This document shows, one piece after another, positions 32,610 through 43,992 of a DNA stretch of 64,000 bases. The position numbers and the translations under genes were made by a program. A model generated the notes under the pieces. The model did not search any database, was not told the origin of the DNA, and worked only from the letters and a program-made list of their open reading frames with translations. Source of the DNA: Ostrinia nubilalis (taxonomy: Eukaryota > Arthropoda > Insecta > Lepidoptera > Crambidae); assembly GCF_963855985.1 (NCBI RefSeq), contig NC_087092.1, positions 18,104,001 through 18,168,000 of the forward strand. The letters run 5' to 3'. Position 1 is the stretch's first letter. The number at the start of each line of letters is the position of its first letter.

Positions 32610-32628
32610 TACCTAATATTAGTATAGA

Positions 32629-34637
32629 TTTTAAGAGAAGCAATTATTTTTTATATTGAATAGAAATTTCCAGTAAATTTTTGCTTAAGAATTTGATAAA
32701 TGTTACCTTTATTAACAGAATAAATAAAAATGAAACAGTTAAATTCTTCTGAAATAATTTTGTAGGCAGGTAGCTCTGAAAAATGTGACGAAAAGATGGT
32801 TAATTTCAGCATAAAGCGCATAATTAAAAAAGAGGTTCTCCTAATTTCTTCTGATTATTGCTAGTTAATGATGTATGATTTCATTTCGTTAACTTTCATA
32901 GTGAAAGTATTGATTTAATTGAAATTATTTTATGACAGTAAGTAGATATGAATTATTTTAAATAAGTTGTGTGAGTCTATGGCGTGGGATAATTTTTATG
33001 TTTCAACATCCATTATGATGCTGTTTTGGGATGTATTCAAGGTAAAATAAAGTCTGTTTTGTCTTGCAGCCGGGCTCATTAATATTGACTCCGACAACGC
33101 AAGTTCTTATAAACAAAAAATAACTTCCCCAAATTAATAAGCGCACGAGCGCGTATTGTGTATCTGAAACTTCTCCGTCTTTTATACATTATTCATTACA
33201 AAACTGAATAAATGAATTCATTATGAAATTGGACTTCGAAAGAGAATATTTATTGGGTGTTAAGTGTTTCTTTCAAATAATGTTAACTTTTATGAGAAAT
33301 CAACATGACAAAGCAAAACTAAGTACGATACAAATGCTGATAGTCTTTTATAGGTGTTATGAATATTCACTAAACCTTGATTAAAGTTGTCTTTGAGTAG
33401 ATTGTTCGTTTTTTATTTATCCTTAGTTTTTAGAAAGTGTAAACTGAAATTTCATTTTTTCTATTAATTAAAAACGTTCTCTTTATTCTAGGAATCCTCA
33501 CTTAAGTAGCGTAGCACTTTAGCACTTAGATAGTGATTAACTAAACACTGAAGTCATAATGAGTGCTAATTAATATTATTATCAACAAATACATATTTAA
33601 AGAATAAAATCATGTAACACCGAGGTAGGGAACCGTACTCCCACTCCAAACCCTTTCCCGGGTCCAACTTTGAACCAGCGGGCAATTAACAAGTGCATCT
33701 ACTGCGTGAGTCATGGCGCACCGCCTCTTCCTGGTCCGGATTAGACCGCAAAATATGGCCCGGCAAGAGATCTACATGCGGGGCTTAATTACTTTAATGT
33801 GGCCTGGGACACGACCCACAAGCGAATTGAGCTGGATAATATTAGGGGTATGAGTACCGAACAGTAACAAAAGTATACTCAACTATTCAGTTTCATAATT
33901 TATGTTTTAGTCCAAATTAAGTTGATTTGATGATGTTATTGGGAAGTGATGATGGAATTCAGAATAATTTGACCTACTTTTGAAGTTAGTTGATGAAGTT
34001 ATGTAATACACATAAAGCAAGTAGGTACGAGTATATTATATTTACCTAGATAGGTACAGAGCGCAAATCCACCCATCGCATAGGCGACCAAGAACTTAGT
34101 AAATACGTAAGAAAATTCAGATAATTGTGATGTTTAGTATCACTTTTTCTTACAACTTTATTCGCTTCTGCAATAAGCGCTATTGATGTAAGTTCATATA
34201 TGCATTAACATTGCATTGTAGATTAACATTGAGCGATTGAGCATATTACGCGCAGTAAAATGTTATTACCATTAACATGGTTCAGCAGCCATTGACTTAT
34301 TAAAACGACAATATTTTAAGAACATCACGCGTGTAGTAATACTGCCTTTTATAGAAACTCAATAGAATATTTATTTTCACATACATTTCTTTGGAAAGCA
34401 GGAAAGTAATATTGAAGGCATCAAATTTGCAATGAAAATGTTTCCTTAGGGAAGAATGTATTTTCCTACAATCGACTTTACTCAATATTTCTCCATGGTT
34501 CATCAAAAGATTTTTTTTATTGGTTTATATTGTTGTGTAAATATTAATATTGTGCAATATAACAAGGAAAAACGAAATAAACATTTATTATTAAAATTAT
34601 GTTTGAGAAGCGTCATATTCATCAAAAATTAAACAAA
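32629..34637. other. Gene-free sequence with a GC-rich island
   Basis: Mostly AT-rich. A GC-rich, low-repeat block lies at about 33620-33840 and could be a conserved non-coding element, but nothing in the sequence proves it. A polypyrimidine-CAG acceptor-like site near 33068 has no matching donor. Confidence 0.35.
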
Positions 34638-34770
34638 TAATCCGAGGATTTTCAAGGTGAGAGTGAATAGGCACTTACAGGACAGATAATATAGTACCAT
34701 CCTAGACTGCATCTCATGTAACATTAGGTGCGATTGCGGTGAAATACATGCTTTGTTTTGCACAAAAAAA
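34638..34770 (+). mobile_element. LINE 3' tail (same family as 3117-3278)
   Basis: Retains AAGGTGAGAGTGAATAGGCA, CATCCTAGACTGCATC and AGGTGCGATTGCGG and ends in an A run. More diverged than the copies at 49571 and 62221. Confidence 0.55.
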
Positions 34771-35186
34771 TGCTAAGTTATGTAGTCATGGAAAACCGAA
34801 GTAGGTTTGGTATTGTAATATGGCCCAATGAAGTGTCAAGTTCAAGTTTGTCACATTCCCATCGGCCTCCTGAGCTCGAACTTCTCGTAATCATATTTGA
34901 GGTTCAAGGCTATTCGTCCCCTCTTTTCGAGTCGTTATAATAGAGACACGCTTAGTAGGTTCGACGTATCCCCATTCTAGGGAAGATACCTTAGGTATAA
35001 AAGATAGGGTTGCACGTCGGACAGAAGGGGCTAGTGACAACTCAGGAATAGAGATTCCTCAGCGTGTACCTATACTAAAGAAACAGCATGTTGGTAAAGA
35101 TCAAGTATAACGATAATGCGTATCTCCGGTAATTATTTTATTATAAGGAGGCGTGAGTGCCTTAATAAACATTCATCGTTCATTCA

Positions 35187-35383
35187 ACGGCCATCATCTC
35201 TGCGAGCCCACTGCCACTTGATTTTAGCAATTCTGCGGGCTTTATCGGTCACTTTGGTTCTCCTGTGGATCTCCTCATTTCTGATTCGATCACTCAAGGA
35301 AACTCAGAGCATAGCTCGCTCCATTGCCGTTTGTGTGATCTTGAGCCATCTTATGAGGCCCATAGTAAGCGACCACGTCTCAG
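35187..35383 (-). mobile_element. RTE-like LINE internal fragment
   Basis: Matches the middle of the longer copy at 60627-61241 (ATCTCCTCATTTCTGATTCG, GAGGCCCATAGTAAGCGACC) but lacks its 3' end and has small internal deletions. It lacks an (ACGA)n tail, so it was probably broken after insertion. Confidence 0.65.
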
Positions 35384-35390
35384 TCGTTGT

Positions 35391-38240
35391 GTAAATTAAT
35401 TGTATCAATCAAATCAAATTTTAAAATCGAATTGAAATCACTGGCTAAATAGAATTTGAATCGATCTCAGGATGATACGATTGAGAAGTGCCTTCTGAGT
35501 CCACCTCGACTGTGCCTCGCTGAGTTGTCGCCAGAGACCCGGATCATTAACTGCCTCCTACATCACATTAATGAGCGCCGTTAGAGGAGTATCGGTGCGA
35601 GGGCCATAAAGCACCGATTATTGAGGGATTTGGAGGACCGGCGAATAACAACTCCTAAGGCAACTCTGAGTTACATCTATCTCGAATTGTGTCTGTATTT
35701 TCTTCGTCTTCGTTTTTAGTTGGTCATGACAGTTTCGCAGGGGGAGTAAGAGAGACAAGTACTATAGGTAAATATGGGTCGAGGGAACGGAAGCAATCGT
35801 TTTACGCGGTATTTGATAGGATACGGTCGAATAAGCTTTTGTAGGATCGCCACTACAATGCGACATTGAAAGAACGCAAAATTCATCGAAATATAATGTT
35901 CTAGCTAGAGTAATAATTTTTATGATTATGTTCTCATCATAACATTGATTTTGGTAAAGTCAATTGTAGATGTTTCTCAATTTCATGGAACATAGTTTTT
36001 TTTTTATATCTGCTGAGGTTAAAACTGTATTTAATCGATTAAAATACAGGTGCTTTCAGTACTCAATTCGGGCTCAGAACTGCGTCAAGTCTGTTGTCTA
36101 GTAATAAGAAAGTTGGCTGAATAAATTCATATTTATTTCCCCACAGACAGACTTCATGTACGGTAGAGTTACTCAAACTGCAGGCTTATTGTAAGAGTTA
36201 CTGTGTAAGAGGTACGTACAATGTTGGGAACTCTTTGAGATCGCTGTTAAACAGATTAGAATCCTTTTAAGGTCGGGGGCGACCTTTGTGTTTTGAAAAT
36301 GTTATTGCAGGGACCACAGGAAAACTCACTGAAGCTCTCTCTTACAGCTGTATAATCATTTCCTTATTGTTTATACGCACAATTTCTTATTCTTCCCGAA
36401 GATAACATTTTTGTTAGTCGAGACCAAAAAATCGTGTTTTCTTCGCATCATCAACTTGGTAATGTTTTATAGATTATTTCCTATTGCTTCTAAAATGTTA
36501 CGTTTTCCGGTTGTTATTGAGGGATCGAAAAAGGTTGTCTTTTTTGTCCATTTGATGTGATGTTGGCGTGTCGCGTCGTATAAGTGGGGTGAAGATGGTC
36601 GTGTAAGTAAAGATTTGTTTTGTCACCTGTCACGTAAGGAAAACTCGGTTCGATGGGTTTCCAATGTGTTTTTCTTCACACTTTTATTTCTTCTACGGTT
36701 CTTTTAAGGTTTGCCTTTTTACGATGAAATCGTCAAGAGTGGTCACATTTGTTGATGGTTGAGTATTTTATATTTTACAATTTCGAGTATAAATGAGACG
36801 TCATTTTTGTATAAGCCAAAACAAATTGATAAAAGTACAAAGAAAAATATCCAGTTATTGATATCAAGCTTAAAGTCAACAACAGTTATACGAATATCTT
36901 CGCCAAATTTTATCGAAAAGGAAAAAGTCGTGGATAAACATTCGAGTGAACGTGTGTACTCACATTAGAACTTGACTAAATGGACAAAGGGTGCTCTTAG
37001 TGTTGCAAAGAGTTGGACTCGAGCACCGGTAGTTTGGGAGCAGAGAGCAAACTTACGGAGCTCTAACTTAGGATCGGGCAAATAAAATAGAATCGATTCA
37101 AAGTTGGAGGCAGAAAGTTTCGGAAATTCAGCTTGTTGTGTAAACCAGTGATTTTTGTGATTTGTTTTAGGGTTTAACACGCGCTGTATCATGTAGGTAA
37201 ATATTTTTTTATAAAAGCGAACTAGAATGAAGGAAACGTTCAATATTTTTTTAATCATGTTCTTTTGTATTTAGATTGGCTCGAGATTTCCTTATTATGA
37301 AATCGCACATTTAAACATAATATATTATTTACCCTTCCTACAATATTTTAAGAGGTATCAAAAAACCTTTTCCACTTTCCAATATTAAGCTGCTCCATGC
37401 GCGAACAATGAATTCATGTTGAATTTTGTTTTTTTCAAATAAAATAGCAAGTTGGAAAGGTTGCGTGAATTTCCGACGGTGCGCTGGGCGGGCGGAGCGC
37501 GACCATCGATATACCGGATTGAGCCGGTTCCCGCCGGCTGCGGGCGGAATTATCCGGTTATTTCCCGGCTGCGTCGGCGGACAGGTGAAATAAAACGACC
37601 GGCTCTACGAGTAGTGCACTCACAGTCGAGTGTATTAATGTTACAAACGTTGGAACTGTCATACTGTATTTTCACGTGTAACTATTTCTCACAATTTCTC
37701 CTAAGATGGGTAGCGGGGTATTAATGTAAGTTGCTTCAAGGCTTTGCGAGGATAGAGTGGATGTACAGAGCTACACTTGTAATCTCTCTTGATAGGTCCC
37801 AAAGGAAATTCGGTATAAAAGACGGGTGATATTTCTCTATGTTTTTGATGTTCTGATATTTTGATAAAAATATAAACATCTAGGTACCTATTATGGTAGC
37901 GCAAGCTATGAGCTAGTAGACTAAGAGCTAGTGAACGCCAGACCTACGTCATTTTATAAAAACTGAAAGTTTGTCAGCGTATGTTCCCAATATTTATTTT
38001 ATAGGATATAATGTTGGTGAATTATGAAGTTTGGGTCATGATGGCTTTGGAAGCTACCCTAACAAAACTGTCTGGCAAGGAGTTGGAACTGTCAAAACTG
38101 TCTGGCTGTTGGGGAAAATACTTCTAATTATTGCTTAAATATTATACATAAAAATCAGATTTTATGGTATAACGTAAGTATAACTTTTACGGTGGCCTTT
38201 TCTGTATATTCAATAGACTGTAATTCTACTTTTTGTCAGA
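35391..38240. other. Gene-free sequence with a GC-rich patch
   Basis: No supported gene. The patch at 37450-37600 is GC-rich (GCGGGCGGAGCGCG, CCCGCCGGCTGCGGGCGG) and could be a regulatory element or a non-coding exon. The 90-codon ORF over it ends without a donor. Confidence 0.35.
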
Positions 38241-38350
38241 GGGGCACAAGCATTAGTTATCTGTCCGCTTTTGTATTTCTCTCTGTATGTATCTATGTCT
38301 TGCCTGCTTGTATACCTTTCTTTCAAATAAAAAGTTTTCTATTCTATTCT
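38240..38350 (+). mobile_element. Probable LINE 3' tail ending in TTCTA repeats
   Basis: A pyrimidine-rich segment with CTTTCTTTCAAATAAAAAGT is followed by TTCTATTCTATTCTATG. The layout resembles the AATAAA-plus-short-repeat end of LINEs elsewhere in the window. No coding part remains. Confidence 0.35.
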
Positions 38351-38953
38351 ATGTCTCATCTGTTGCAAGTCCCATGTATTGAGCAAAAACATAATTTATT
38401 TTTCAGATAAATCGTCAGTAAGTAGGCTTTGAGCAAATAATAATATTCCGATTTATTTATGCCTTACTATCAATGTTACTAAATGATGATGATCAGGTTA
38501 TGATACCTACTAATATAGTGGCCTTTGTTTTTAACCAAAACTAGATTGTCCATTGAATTATCTGCAGTCACTTTAGTCTCATAATTCATTACTGCATGAC
38601 ACGGCGCGGTTTCGCCGCGAACACTCAGGCGGAAATATATTTAGTCCTTAGCCAGCATTACCTCCGTTTGGAATCGCTGCGGCCGACGCGACGCCGTGAC
38701 GAGGGTCGGAAGGCGCAGATTTGACATTGCGACACTAAGTAATTGGAGTTAAAAATAAAGATCTTGGAATTAACTTACACAGCTCGGTTATTAAGTAATT
38801 AGAGCAGATGAAAGCGTGTTAAAATTTTAATTTCAAATGGTGTAATTTTTTCTCACAGTTTCTAGCTTAATAAAACTTATTAAAGTCTGTAGGTAATAAA
38901 GAAATGTAAATATTGCGATCTTTAAAACCAAGTGCAAGATGGGTGAACGATAT

Positions 38954-39188
38954 CGGCCGTTTGGTGTACTGGTTCAGAACGGACTATTATTCCGAGAGGT
39001 CCCGGGTTCGATTCCCGGCCGGGCAGATTTTGAAATGATAAATTTTAATTTCTGTGATGGGGCTGGGTGTTACTATGTATAATATGTATGTATTAAAAAA
39101 AAAGTATTTAAGTATGTTTATATCCGTTGTCTAGTACCCATAGTACAAGCTTTGCTTAGTTTGAGACTAGAAGCGTAGTGTAAAATTT
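38954..39188 (+). mobile_element. tRNA-headed SINE
   Basis: A tRNA-like head carries an A box (TGGTGTACTGGTTC) and a B box (GGTTCGATTCC) in CCCGGGTTCGATTCCCGGCC. It is followed by a body with TGTGATGGGGCTGGGTGTTA and a 3' part with GTCTAGTACCCATAGTACAA and TAGTTTGAGACTAGAAGCG. The second full copy is at 62855-63122 on the other strand. The head is not a functional tRNA gene: it runs straight into SINE body sequence. Confidence 0.75.
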
Positions 39189-39189
39189 C

Positions 39190-40208
39190 ATTTTATTATC
39201 AAAAAGTCTGGTAATATCTTCAGATATTATGTTTCATTCAAATTGTTGAATAAGTACGAGTCCTACTTATCAGCTTATTGCTTTAGTTCAGCAGTGTAAC
39301 TATGCGCTAGGCATTTCGCATGGACCCGCTCGCTTTGTGTCGTGGCTTCCCGACAAGGGTCAAGGACCGAGATTGGAACTTGCGAGGGACAGAATTCTTT
39401 AGCACCTCCGCACCTAATCTTAGAAACTGGACACATCGTGACACTCGTTGACACGTACTCTGAGGGTCAGTGAACAAGGATTTTTGGGTAACTTATTTGC
39501 ATTTAGTTTTCGTTTTTTGAAAGAAATTGCCTGATTTTTTTCTTGTTTAAGTCATTGTACACAGTTCGATTTGAATGTACGAGTGATATACGAGTATTAT
39601 ATGAATCTCTAGAGTCTGGAGTTCTCAAAACCCTTGACAACATAACATTTTAATCATTTCTACGAGTATTATGTATTAGTACCTAATTATTAATATCATG
39701 TTCATACGCTATAACGATATGTTTAACCCAACGATAACTGCTTGAGCAATATCGTAATTACCGCAGTTCAGCGGCGAGGGTAATGTGCAATTAGCTGCAG
39801 CTTTGATCCACCGCGGAGGCAGCGTCGGCGACGCGTTGCTTCCGAGTCGCTTCACTACGCTGCGAGTGACGGTAGTCAAAGGTTAAAGCTCATAGTAGAC
39901 TTCTTCTTCTTGTCGTGTCGACAACAACAAACGCTACAAACATGAGAACCATCTTCTTACACAATGCCCTAGATTCGTCACACAACGCCACATCCATGAA
40001 ACCACTTCTCACTTGCTTAACGTAAATCCTTACAATCTAATAGTTATAACCAAAAAAGAAGAAACTACCAATAGCTTTAAAATATACATAACCTACATAG
40101 TAAACAGCCTGAAAGATTTTAATAAATGAACACCCACAAAATCTCTATCTAAAACACCGCTAAGTAGCATCAGTTGCAAGTGCATTTCAGTAGCACTAAT
40201 ATAAAAAA
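39190..40208. other. Gene-free sequence
   Basis: Contains a short piece at about 39903-39945 (TGTCGTGTCGACAACAACAA) that resembles sequence near 43461-43490. It is otherwise unremarkable apart from a GC-rich patch at 39770-39850. Confidence 0.35.
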
Positions 40209-40320
40209 AACCTACACAGTGTCATCTAAGAACTTCGCTACAAGAGTGGCGTTGTCAGCAGCATTCATTAAATCCTCCTGCGTGCAGTTTCTCGGACACT
40301 CAGGATACGACATCATGTGC
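40209..40320 (-). repeat. Unexplained duplicated open segment, copy 1
   Basis: About 110 bp shared with 43489-43600. On the minus strand it reads HMMSYPECPRNCTQEDLMNA and ends at a stop after LDDTV; the opposite strand is also open. The shared block starts and stops abruptly, so it may be a retained exon-like module or part of an unrecognised repeat. Upstream in the same minus-strand frame a stop lies about 16 codons before the shared part. Confidence 0.4.
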
Positions 40321-41138
40321 TTCATCGACTTCATCAACACTCCAAGTTTGAGCCATCCAACTTATCAACTCGGAAAGGGATCAAAACCGTATCGCCTTTC
40401 GCGAGCTGTCATTGCCTTTCGCGCGCTGTAAATCGCGGGGCGAGGCGTTTACGTTACGGTGCGGATAAGTGTGCGTTGTACTAGTATGGAGTTTCATACA
40501 AAGAATACTGACCGCCTCGAGTTGATACTGTTACTACGTCGTTAACGCGATGTGCTACGTCCTTAACGCTACATGCAAGTTATTGAAGCGTGGATATTCA
40601 CGACGTTACTGAAATGGGAACTATTAATGACAACCCCTCCTAAACTTGCGTGTTTATTTAATGAAATCTTCTGAACAGGCGGCTGTCTACACTATTATTA
40701 ATAAATTCTCATTGTGATTAGTGAATTTAATCGACATGCGAATGTAATTTGAACCAAACTTCTCATACCATATTTTAAAAGATTCAGAGCTAAGCTTTAA
40801 TTTTCAGAAGGTTACTGATTTGTCCAGCATTTGATCTAAGTCCCTTAGCATCATTTTTGTTTCTTATCTACTTTAAAAAGTGATGAAACACGAGTGTAGA
40901 TATTAATGTTTATCGCTGTATCTCCCGCCGAAGCTCGAGTCAGTTCACTGAGCTGAGAGCTTGATAGAGCAATCGTGCGTCGTTTTTGCTGCTCTCACTG
41001 CAGCGCTACGGGCACGCCTCCTCTTGGAGGTCTTTTCCCTGATGGTAATTATGTGCGTTGTGAGTTGACACTAACCAAGTGTTAGCTGGGAGGTCTGAAG
41101 AGTGTTATTATAGACTTTTGATATGCCGTTAAAAAGTT

Positions 41139-41292
41139 CTCAGCCAAATGACGTCCACTGGTGGACAAAGGCCTCCCCCAAGGCGTTCCACAATGAACGG
41201 TCCTGCGCTGCCCGCATCCAGGCTCTTCCCGCGACCTTTACTAGATCGTCGGTCCAACTAGTAGGAGGCCTGCCCACGCTACGTCTTCCAGC
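41139..41292 (-). mobile_element. RTE-like LINE tail with 13-bp duplication
   Basis: A 154-bp truncated copy: GACGTCCACTGGTGGACAAA, GGCCTCCCCCAAGG and GCAGGCCTCC motifs in reverse orientation. CCGTTAAAAAGTT at 41126-41138 and 41293-41305 is an exact 13-bp target duplication. The terminal ACGA repeats are missing. Confidence 0.85.
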
Positions 41293-41364
41293 CCGTTAAA
41301 AAGTTAGCACACGATAAAAAAGATAGTACCAATGTTACCTTACCAAAAACTTTTCTTTTTACAG

Positions 41365-41440
41365 ATTTCAAATGGCATCGGACAAAGTAAGAAGACACAA
41401 CTCATTGCAGGGAGAGGAGTGCATGTACGCGTCTGCTGTG
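41365..41440 (+). CDS. Candidate host coding exon B (partial gene)
   Basis: A classic acceptor (TTTTCTTTTTACAG ending 41364) is followed by 76 bp open in one frame and a consensus donor GTAAGTAAG at 41441. The first base completes a split codon; the frame then reads FQMASDKVRRHNSLQ and ends with YASAV in phase 0. Joined to exon A (5352-5401) the frame is continuous. If transcription starts nearer, the ATG at 41372 could be the initiator of a shorter form. The gene was not recognised and no third exon was found downstream, so the protein continues beyond the window or through exons I could not see. An upstream RTE tail ends about 60 bp before the acceptor. Confidence 0.45.
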
Positions 41441-42970
41441 GTAAGTAAGTAATTTTCATAACACTTTGATCACCGTAATGTAGCTTTATTTTAATGCTAA
41501 TTAGCGTTTGATCTTAATTAGCTTATGAACTACGTGTATTACATCAAAAACTCAGCTGAGTATGCTCTCACTCTCATACGAGGAATTTGGTGGTGTTAAA
41601 TGCCATCGGCCGGGCAATTTGCCGTGCCCGTTTTGTTTGCCGCCGCCAGGGGTCGGGGGTTGGAGGGCGTCGGCGCAAATTGGCGTCAAACAATATTTGC
41701 GACAAACACGGATCACGGCGGCGGAACACGGATCACGGCGGCGGCTAATTGGGTCTCGGTGTCCTGCCTTGTGTGGAACCGGCCAGATTGTCTGGGAAGG
41801 GGTTAGGAAGCTGGAGAGATTAGGAGGCATTTGTGTTGTTCATTTCAATGCCCGTTGACTGACTTATGAGTTCCGGAATAAAAAAAAATATTTTTAGAGA
41901 GATACATAAATAAATACTCATGACTAATTCATATTTAAAACGTCAAAGATAACTACGTCGAATGCGGTAATGCGGTGCGAATGTAGACAAAAGTCACTAA
42001 GCGGAAATTTTAAGCTGAGTCATTTTATCTTTTTAATATCTTTAAGTAGATACAAGTTAAACTATCCACAGTTCTTGTCGTTACAGCGACCCACAAAGTT
42101 ATATTTAGTACAGACTGGAATCTGGCATTACTACATACCTTTATAAAAAGTTGAGTACCGGCGCGCAGTCACGGACATTCCCCGTGGGCTGTGGACTTGA
42201 CAGATTCCGTTACCTAAGGTTAGGGAAGGCTCGCAGGGAGTTATTATTGGCAAGAAGTCATAACCGTGAAGTTTCACGTTTGTTAGAAAGATACTAATTT
42301 TGTGTTTATCAATTTACATACTGATTAGGGGATTATTCCCCTTGTTGTTGTTACGGCTCCGCGTCAGAATCAAAACATCCAGCGCTCGGGAAATCCGACA
42401 AACTCCTCAAAGGCAGCGGTGATTGTTCCCGGCGTTTTGTTTTAGACGCGGATAGCTTCCTGTGGAAGAAACAAAAGATATCTGAACATTAAATAAAACT
42501 GAGTAAAAAAAGAGTTTTCAGTAAAGTTGTTTTTATTGAATGTAAAATGTTATGTCTATTGTTTTTTCTTATTTTCGTCTTTATTCTATAAGAATAGAAC
42601 TGGAAATGCCACGTGAGCAAGTAGGTATTAACTAATCTTTTTATTTCCATCTGCGCTTACGCACGCCATAATTTTTCACTCGCTCACGATAACAATATGC
42701 GGCTGATTGATTTGATAATGAAAGCTGCGCGCGCGCGTAAACAATGGCGGACCGTGGGCGGCTGCTCGTTCGTCAAAATAACCGTCTGACGGGGCACACT
42801 GCAGTGAGAATAGTAAGACTTCTAGAGAAATAGCTGCTAAGACTAATACTTACCAACTGAAGTGTTGAAGTCTTTGATTGTTATTATTTATCTACGTAAC
42901 TGATGTTGGTCATGTTTTTTATGATTCACGAGATCTAAGGAAAATGTAAGCGATTTTGAGTACCTATCAA
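41441..42970. other. Gene-free, presumed intron
   Basis: GC-rich block at about 41580-41830 with an exact 20-bp tandem duplication at 41705-41724 and 41725-41744 (AACACGGATCACGGCGGCGG). A second patch with CG repeats lies at 42725-42780. No coding signal. Confidence 0.4.
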
Positions 42971-43175
42971 TCTAAATATATAAACTCAAAGGTGACTGAC
43001 TGACTGACATAGTGACTTATCAATGCACAGCCCAAACCACTGGACGTATCGTGCTGAAATTTGGCATGCAGGTAGATGTTATGACGTAGGCATCCGCTAA
43101 GAAAGGATTTTACGAAACTCTACCCCCCTTAGGGAAAACGGGATCCACGCGTACGAAGACGCGGGCGGCCGCTAG
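42971..43175 (+). mobile_element. Helitron, 205 bp, complete ends
   Basis: Starts TCTAAATATATAAACTC after an A and ends GCGGGCGGCCGCTAG before a T. It shares GAAATTTGGCATGCAGGTAG with the tandem-array Helitron. Non-autonomous. Confidence 0.8.
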
Positions 43176-43488
43176 TTTGTACATATTCTTAAATCTAACT
43201 TAAGCATAGTATTAATAAAACTATTCTGAGTGAAATCCTGACTTAATTTTTGACAAGGTGACTGGGTCGACGTAATGTTACCTTAACTGAATTCTCTGAA
43301 AGACTTGAAATATACAATATTGAATAATGTAATCAATTTGAGCGAGTGCTGTATAATTCTAGACAAATTGAATTCTAAATTGTATTTGCATCAAACGTTG
43401 AGGACTATAATTTCAAGTGGGCTTTTCTGATGAAGGACTGTTGTCGAGTGGCAACCGTGGCTTCTTCATCTTGACGTGTCGACAACAA
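43176..43488. other. Gene-free sequence
   Basis: Nothing supported between the Helitron and the duplicated segment. Confidence 0.35.
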
Positions 43489-43600
43489 ACCTACACAGTG
43501 TCAGCCCAAAACTCCTACAAGACAGGCGTTGTCAGCAGCATTAATTAAATCTTCCTGCGTACAGTTGTTAGGGCACTCAGGGCACGACATCATGTGCACA
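43489..43600 (-). repeat. Unexplained duplicated open segment, copy 2
   Basis: Minus-strand HMMSCPECPNNCTQEDLINA followed by a stop after LVGVLG. Relative to copy 1 (40209-40320) it is 2 bp shorter just before the end, which shifts the frame. The open frame continues upstream on the minus strand to a CAG acceptor-like site near 43705, unlike copy 1. The flank at 43461-43490 contains TGACGTGTCGACAACAAACC. Confidence 0.4.
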
Positions 43601-43761
43601 GCTGGAAGAGATAGTGTCTCAGCCGGTGTACCGGAAAAGCTGTTGTATCCGAGTCTCCTAGGACCACTCGCGGTATCGAAGGGCAGGAATTCAACAGGAT
43701 ACTTCTGTAGGCTGATGATGAATGATGAATCTGAAACTTAACACATTAGAAGGCGTCCTAA

Positions 43762-43992
43762 TCAAATTATATTATTACCTGCATGTAGGTCGTCGGGCAC
43801 ATTCCTAATGTGCCAAAACGTTATTCCACGAACCATGCAGAAGGTAAGGGGCACGTGAAAGCGAATCAAATTCAATGTAACCGTTTTCACAATATCGCAT
43901 TTCTGGGTACGAATCCTAACTTTGTGATTGGGCTCCCACTCGATCGGGGATATCTCATGTCTTTGAATATGTTGCTTCCCAGAAACGTTCAT
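43762..43992 (-). CDS. Unrecognised minus-strand open frame (possible exon)
   Basis: Seventy-six codons from ATG on the minus strand (MNVSGKQHIQRHEISPIEW, later LNLIRFHVPLTFCMVRGI and RNVPDDLHAG). A CAG/GTAATA donor-like site lies at 43779/43778. Within 67-74 nt there are two acceptor-like sites (CATCAG at 43712 and CCTACAG at 43705) leading into the frame containing duplicated copy 2, although the phases do not preserve the longest downstream frame. It could be a small spliced gene, a decayed gene or chance. No domain was recognised. Confidence 0.2.
   Translation of the reverse strand: MNVSGKQHIQRHEISPIEWEPNHKVRIRTQKCDIVKTVTLNLIRFHVPLTFCMVRGITFWHIRNVPDDLHAGNNII

Larger units (their letters stand above)
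31352..32628 (-). mobile_element. Helitron (host copy) split by another Helitron
   Basis: Minus-strand element: its 3' end is GCGGAAAGCTAG with CTAG at 31352-31355 followed by T (complement of A at 31351), and its 5' end TCTATACTAATATTA lies at 32628-32614 after an A. The two pieces 31352-31562 and 32610-32628 sum to 230 bp, matching the uninterrupted family members at 45778-46006 (229 bp) and 59102-59334 (233 bp). Everything between is the inserted element. Confidence 0.75.

Noticed and set aside
33060..33110. Splice acceptor followed by an exon
   Set aside because: TTTTGTCTTGCAG is a good acceptor but no donor or open frame supports an exon.
37452..37724. 90-codon ORF over a GC-rich patch
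   Set aside because: No donor, no family match and a composition change halfway through.
38954..39030. tRNA gene with A and B boxes
   Set aside because: The head runs directly into SINE body and tail, is repeated at 63045-63122 in the same context, and lacks a mature tRNA 3' end, so it is a tRNA-derived SINE head.
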